From positions 1 through 64,000 of the forward strand of contig CAZSRL010000001.1 in assembly GCA_964609615.1 (NCBI GenBank): a DNA stretch of 64,000 nt, written 5' to 3'. The translations under genes were made by a program, and so were the position numbers. Shown here one piece after another: positions 60,563 to 64,000 of the stretch. The notes beneath the pieces were generated by a model. The model made no database searches and was not told the origin of the DNA. It saw nothing but the letters and a program-made list of their open reading frames with translations. The DNA comes from CAZSRL01 sp964609615 (GTDB lineage Bacteria; Bacillota_I; Bacilli_A; RF39; UBA660). Numbering within the stretch: the first letter of the stretch is position 1; each line of letters begins with the position of its first letter.

Positions 60563-62152
60563 TTAATCAGTTTCTATTTCATATCTCTGTATATTATTTA
60601 TTAAATAATCATATTTACCTAAATTAAAATTAATTATTGTTTTAAATCTTTTTTTAGTAAAAATTTTGCCTCTTGTAATGATTATTATTTTATCATAATA
60701 CTCATTTATTCTTTTATCTTCAATAACATTTTTATTTATTTTTAATGATTTAGCATATCCTTTGGGAATAATTCTTTCATTATGACCAATTCTTTCTAAT
60801 TCAACTAGCTTTGTAGGCATTCTAGATAACAATGGATCTGTTAAAGCATAGTCATCAATTATTATAATATCTTTTGGTGAATAATAACCTAAAACTCCAA
60901 CTGTATATGCTATCCAAACATTATTATATTTTTTTTCTTTAAATGGATCCATGTTATCGTAAATATTATTATCATTTGCTCCTCTTATTGGGCTTGTGTA
61001 ATTATAATAAAAAGCTTGTTCATCTAATACTTTATTAATTGATTTATCAAACATTGATAATCCGAAAGTATTTCTATTAATACTATATGTGTGTGTTATT
61101 GAAAAGACAGATATTATTATTAATATCAATAAAATATATTTTTTTCTATTGCTTGATGATTTTTTTATTTTAATTTGTGATAATACTATTAGTGATACTA
61201 AGAAAGCAGGAGTTAAAAATCTTGCTAACATAAAATCTCCACCAACATATATAATATAAATTATTGATAATAGTATTCCTAATGATAAATATTTTATTTT
61301 ATTTTCAATTTGATTTGTAAATAATAATATAATTGCTATTATAGGAATAATAGCTGTAATAAAGTCTAATATTAGATTTGCATGTATATATTTTAATCCA
61401 TTTATTATTAATTCAATTTGAGGAAAATCTAAATTTGTTTTAGCATACATTGTATTTGGAAAAAAGAATCCATAATATATAAATGAAAATATTTCCCAAG
61501 CAATAAATGGAATTATACTTAACAAACCAATTGATATACTTTTAATAATGCTTGTTTGTTTGTCTTTTTTTACAAAAAATGCATAAATTAAAGATGGCAA
61601 TACTAAAAGAATTGAATCCATTCTATTTAGTAATAATAAAGATGCAATAAATCCTAATAATAATAGTCTTTTTTTATCATATGTTTTATATTTAAAGAAT
61701 ATATAATAAAAAATACTTAATAACAAAAATGTTAATGATGTTTCTAAACCAGAAGTTGTAAATGCTAAAAATGATTTACTCATTAATATAAGTATTATTA
61801 TAATTATAGATATTTTATGGTTTTTTGATATTTTAAACAATAACAAATATACAGCAATTATACTCGCAATCAAATTAAATATAATAGATGTAAAAATAAG
61901 TTCTTTTGTAAATATACATAACCCACTTAGTATAAGTACTTGTAATGGATTTGTAAATGCCTGTACTCTTTCAAATGTATTCCAAGTAAGCCCATCACCA
62001 TTAATAAAGTTTTTTACAGTTCTAAATGATATAAAAGCGTCATCGCCTAACCACATACCAATAATTATTGTTATTATAAATGTTATAAATAATACAACTA
62101 ATATTTTATAATCTAATTTTTTTTGTTTAAATTTATTTACTGCTTTTTTCAT
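60563..62152 (-). CDS. Polytopic GT-C-type glycosyltransferase-like membrane protein
   Basis: A 529-aa membrane protein with about ten hydrophobic helices. The first extracytoplasmic loop starts WLGDDAFISFRTVKNFINGDG, containing the acidic DD pair that marks GT-C glycosyltransferases of the AftB/ArnT-like type. A C-terminal soluble domain (~100 aa; KLVELERIGHNERIIPKGYA) follows. These enzymes use polyprenyl-phosphate sugars outside the membrane. No exact family could be named. It is in a cluster with another membrane protein and an epimerase. Confidence 0.72.
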   Translation of the reverse strand: MKKAVNKFKQKKLDYKILVVLFITFIITIIIGMWLGDDAFISFRTVKNFINGDGLTWNTFERVQAFTNPLQVLILSGLCIFTKELIFTSIIFNLIASIIAVYLLLFKISKNHKISIIIIILILMSKSFLAFTTSGLETSLTFLLLSIFYYIFFKYKTYDKKRLLLLGFIASLLLLNRMDSILLVLPSLIYAFFVKKDKQTSIIKSISIGLLSIIPFIAWEIFSFIYYGFFFPNTMYAKTNLDFPQIELIINGLKYIHANLILDFITAIIPIIAIILLFTNQIENKIKYLSLGILLSIIYIIYVGGDFMLARFLTPAFLVSLIVLSQIKIKKSSSNRKKYILLILIIISVFSITHTYSINRNTFGLSMFDKSINKVLDEQAFYYNYTSPIRGANDNNIYDNMDPFKEKKYNNVWIAYTVGVLGYYSPKDIIIIDDYALTDPLLSRMPTKLVELERIGHNERIIPKGYAKSLKINKNVIEDKRINEYYDKIIIITRGKIFTKKRFKTIINFNLGKYDYLINNIQRYEIETD

Positions 62153-62169
62153 TATTTACCTATCTTTCA

Positions 62170-63369
62170 TTACTTTGTTATTTGCCCAACTATATTTAGC
62201 ATTGTATCAGTTTTTCCATATTTTATAAGATGAAAATTTCTCTCTGGAAAAAACACAATAGTAATCATTATTAGTAAAACAATACTCATTATTATACTTA
62301 ACAATACTTTTTGTTTAGTAATCTTTTTATTATCTTTATTAGCAAAGAATAAATACATCATTAATAATAAAAATGTATTAATAAGAAACATATACCATCT
62401 ACCATAATCACATAGTATGAAAAATAGTATGGATGGAGATACTGTTGAAAGCATCATTAATATAAAAATAAGTTTATTTTTTGATTTTTTATATAATTTT
62501 ATAAAACATGTTTTTAAACCAATAATAATAATTAATATATAACCAACTATAGCTATAATATAGTCTAAAATATTTTGTTCTGCTGTATATGTTTTTATTA
62601 ATTCCCTGTTTCCTTGTGAGGTTGAATAATAATAATCATTTATTACAGCAGGATCGATATCTAAAGAAGATTTAATATTTAAATAATTTATAAATTCATT
62701 GCTACTATTAAAGTTAGGTGTAAAGATTATAAATCTAACAACAATAAACATAGAAAGCAATACAATAATATTAATAATAAATGTTTTTAAATAATTTTTT
62801 TCTTTTGTATTACTATATTCATATAACAATACCATACAAATCATTGGAGAAAGCCAAATTAAATAACTTTCATGTATTAACATACCAATTATACTAAATA
62901 TTGGAATTAAAAATAATTTCTTTTTATTAATACATAATAAAGAAAGTATTCCCAATATATAAATGTAAATATCTAATCTACCTAATTCAAGATAACTATA
63001 CATAAAAGTAAATGATCCGGTATTTATAATAAATAATAATGCTATTAAAATAAAATAATTGTTATATTTTTTTACTAACATGTTTAATACATAACTAATA
63101 AAGAACATTAAACTAAATATTATAAATATATTGGCAATTACTACTTCTGTTTTTGTAGTTAAACCCAGTAATAAAAATATTTCCCCTATTAATCCTCTAG
63201 ATATTAAACCATTATCATAATTAATAGCGTAATATGTTAATGTATAAGAATTCATTGAATCGAACGGACTTAGTTTATAAAAGAAAAAAAATACTAAAAT
63301 AGCCATGAAAAAAAAGAAAAAAAAGTTCTTTTGTTTTAAATTGTTAATAAAGTTATTCATATACTTCAC
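62170..63369 (-). CDS. Polytopic membrane protein, EpsG-like (putative)
   Basis: A 399-aa protein with about 9-11 membrane helices and few charged loops; the first loop reads SPFDSMNSYTLTYYAINYDN. Pattern and context suggest an EpsG/polysaccharide polymerase-like or GT-C protein, but I see no decisive motif. It is 17 bp upstream of the previous gene (same operon), and the SDR epimerase gene starts upstream of it. A run of F/K codons near the start (FFFFFFMAILVFFFFY) makes the N-terminus prone to sequencing slippage. Confidence 0.6.
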   Translation of the reverse strand: MKYMNNFINNLKQKNFFFFFFMAILVFFFFYKLSPFDSMNSYTLTYYAINYDNGLISRGLIGEIFLLLGLTTKTEVVIANIFIIFSLMFFISYVLNMLVKKYNNYFILIALLFIINTGSFTFMYSYLELGRLDIYIYILGILSLLCINKKKLFLIPIFSIIGMLIHESYLIWLSPMICMVLLYEYSNTKEKNYLKTFIINIIVLLSMFIVVRFIIFTPNFNSSNEFINYLNIKSSLDIDPAVINDYYYSTSQGNRELIKTYTAEQNILDYIIAIVGYILIIIIGLKTCFIKLYKKSKNKLIFILMMLSTVSPSILFFILCDYGRWYMFLINTFLLLMMYLFFANKDNKKITKQKVLLSIIMSIVLLIMITIVFFPERNFHLIKYGKTDTMLNIVGQITK

Positions 63370-63410
63370 CTTTAAATATTATATCAAAGAAAAAGTAAAA
63401 TAAAAAGTAG

Positions 63411-64000
63411 TTAAAAGAACTTTTTAACTACTCCTAAGATTCCTTGTTTCCATGGCACTCTATGGCTTACACCACTTGTATTTTTAAAGTTTTTTAGATT
63501 TTTTAAATACCATTTATAATTTCTTAATAAAGCATCCTTATTTGAATATTTAGGATTATAACATAATTTTTTTCTTGCTTTTTCTATTGATACAAAACTA
63601 TCTTTACTTGCTGTTTCATATACCCATTTATATAACGGAGATAAGTGTAAGAATTCCAATACTCTTAATCCAAATATAACTGGAACTGCGGGAAATCCTT
63701 TTATCTTTTTTCCGTATCCAGCATAATCAAGTACTGCCTGATAATCTTCTTTCATTGTTGTGTAATCACTTGCTCCAATATTAAATACATCATTTACTTT
63801 AGATTTTGGAAGAGTCATTGACAATAAAATTGCATCACATAAATCATCTACGTCTAGAAGTTGATATCTGTTGTTTCCACTACCAATCATTGGAAATCCT
63901 CTTCCATCATTAGCCCAATCATAAAACATTGCAAAAACTCCAAGTCTTTCAGGACCAATAAATGATTTTGGTCTAATAATAGTTGTTGTTAATCCTTTAT
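63411..64000 (-). CDS. NAD-dependent epimerase/dehydratase (SDR), partial
   Basis: Only the C-terminal ~195 residues are in the window; the reading frame continues past position 64000 (residues before the internal Met read TTTIIRPKSFIGPERLGVF). This is the extended-SDR substrate part, with RPKSFIGPER, YQLLDVDDLCDAI and FNIGASDYTT typical of sugar-nucleotide epimerases/dehydratases. The YxxxK catalytic site lies outside the window. It is upstream of the membrane genes on the same strand and probably makes the sugar nucleotide of the surface polysaccharide. Confidence 0.88.
   Translation of the reverse strand, partial: KGLTTTIIRPKSFIGPERLGVFAMFYDWANDGRGFPMIGSGNNRYQLLDVDDLCDAILLSMTLPKSKVNDVFNIGASDYTTMKEDYQAVLDYAGYGKKIKGFPAVPVIFGLRVLEFLHLSPLYKWVYETASKDSFVSIEKARKKLCYNPKYSNKDALLRNYKWYLKNLKNFKNTSGVSHRVPWKQGILGVVKKFF

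Noticed and set aside
1..64000. Mycoplasma-type genetic code (TGA = Trp)
   Set aside because: Trp codons in conserved proteins are TGG, and TGA is used as a stop, for example at 851-853 and 37896-37898.

Overview
The window is strongly AT-rich, densely coded DNA from a low-GC Gram-positive bacterium of the Bacilli/Mycoplasmatota side of the tree. It is probably a metagenome-assembled gut-type genome, because two runs of N join contigs. Trp is encoded by TGG and TGA is used as a stop, so the standard bacterial code applies and this is not a Mycoplasma-type code. The protein set (RbfA, RnpM/YlxR, KhpA, EngB, Prp-processed L27, MreC/MreD, sortase B, EssC-type T7SS) is Firmicutes-like. A set of endospore genes (SpoIIB-like, SpoIVFA, SpoIVFB, YlbJ, SpoVID-like, YsxE-like, SpoVIF) shows descent from a spore former and perhaps retained sporulation. 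Assignment to a named order (for example RF39-like or Erysipelotrichales-like) is only a guess.

Layout. 1-2.96 kb: serS (partial), two unknown genes, then rpmA-prp-rplU behind an L21 leader. 3.2-7.3 kb: a surface-display operon made of a class B sortase and a 1068-aa LPXTG-type adhesin, led by a clear c-di-GMP-I riboswitch. 7.4-11.1 kb: spoIVFB-spoIVFA-mreD-mreC-radC-SPOR protein, the same neighbourhood as in Bacillus subtilis with mreB, minCD and maf missing. 11.2-13.2 kb: ylbL and divergent ylbJ. 13.2-16.4 kb: an operon of three type IV pilin-like proteins, one carrying two large glycine-rich domains. 16.4-18.8 kb: ysxE/spoVID-like pair and rpsP-khpA. 18.9-25.7 kb: Sir2 deacylase, secreted subtilase, pnp (assembly gap), rpsO, truB. 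25.8-37.4 kb: a compact type VII secretion locus (EssC, EsaB/YukD-like protein, two WXG100-like proteins, a coiled-coil partner, a giant repeat-rich cell-wall-hydrolase-like effector, DUF4176). 37.6-41.7 kb: the conserved rimP-nusA-rnpM-infB-rbfA operon. 41.7-49.0 kb: two unknown genes, tRNA-Met, rseP, cdsA, dnaE, secreted nuclease. 49.1-54.8 kb: rpmB, spoVIF, der, a ComGC-like pilin, engB, yebC, recG. 54.9-55.0 kb: an orphan structured small RNA. 55.0-58.4 kb: nifJ. 58.5-64.0 kb: a decayed rhuM remnant, then an envelope-carbohydrate locus (nucleotidyltransferase, HAD phosphatase, two polytopic membrane proteins, SDR epimerase).

How it works together. The housekeeping genes cover ribosome assembly, transcription elongation, RNA decay, replication and pyruvate oxidation through ferredoxin (an anaerobe). 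Around them sit surface systems: c-di-GMP-sensing sortase-anchored adhesin, pilin-like fibres, T7SS and secreted protease and nuclease that share a C-terminal FN3-like module. Most genes lie on the minus strand. Promoters I could read nearly all have 17-bp spacers and good -10 boxes. Main points for a second look are the riboswitch-sortase-adhesin unit, the orphan sRNA, the EssC-centred T7SS locus with an exact 483-bp internal duplication, the non-canonical start codons of mreC (ATA) and rimP (ATT), and a hairpin that buries the spoVIF ribosome-binding site.
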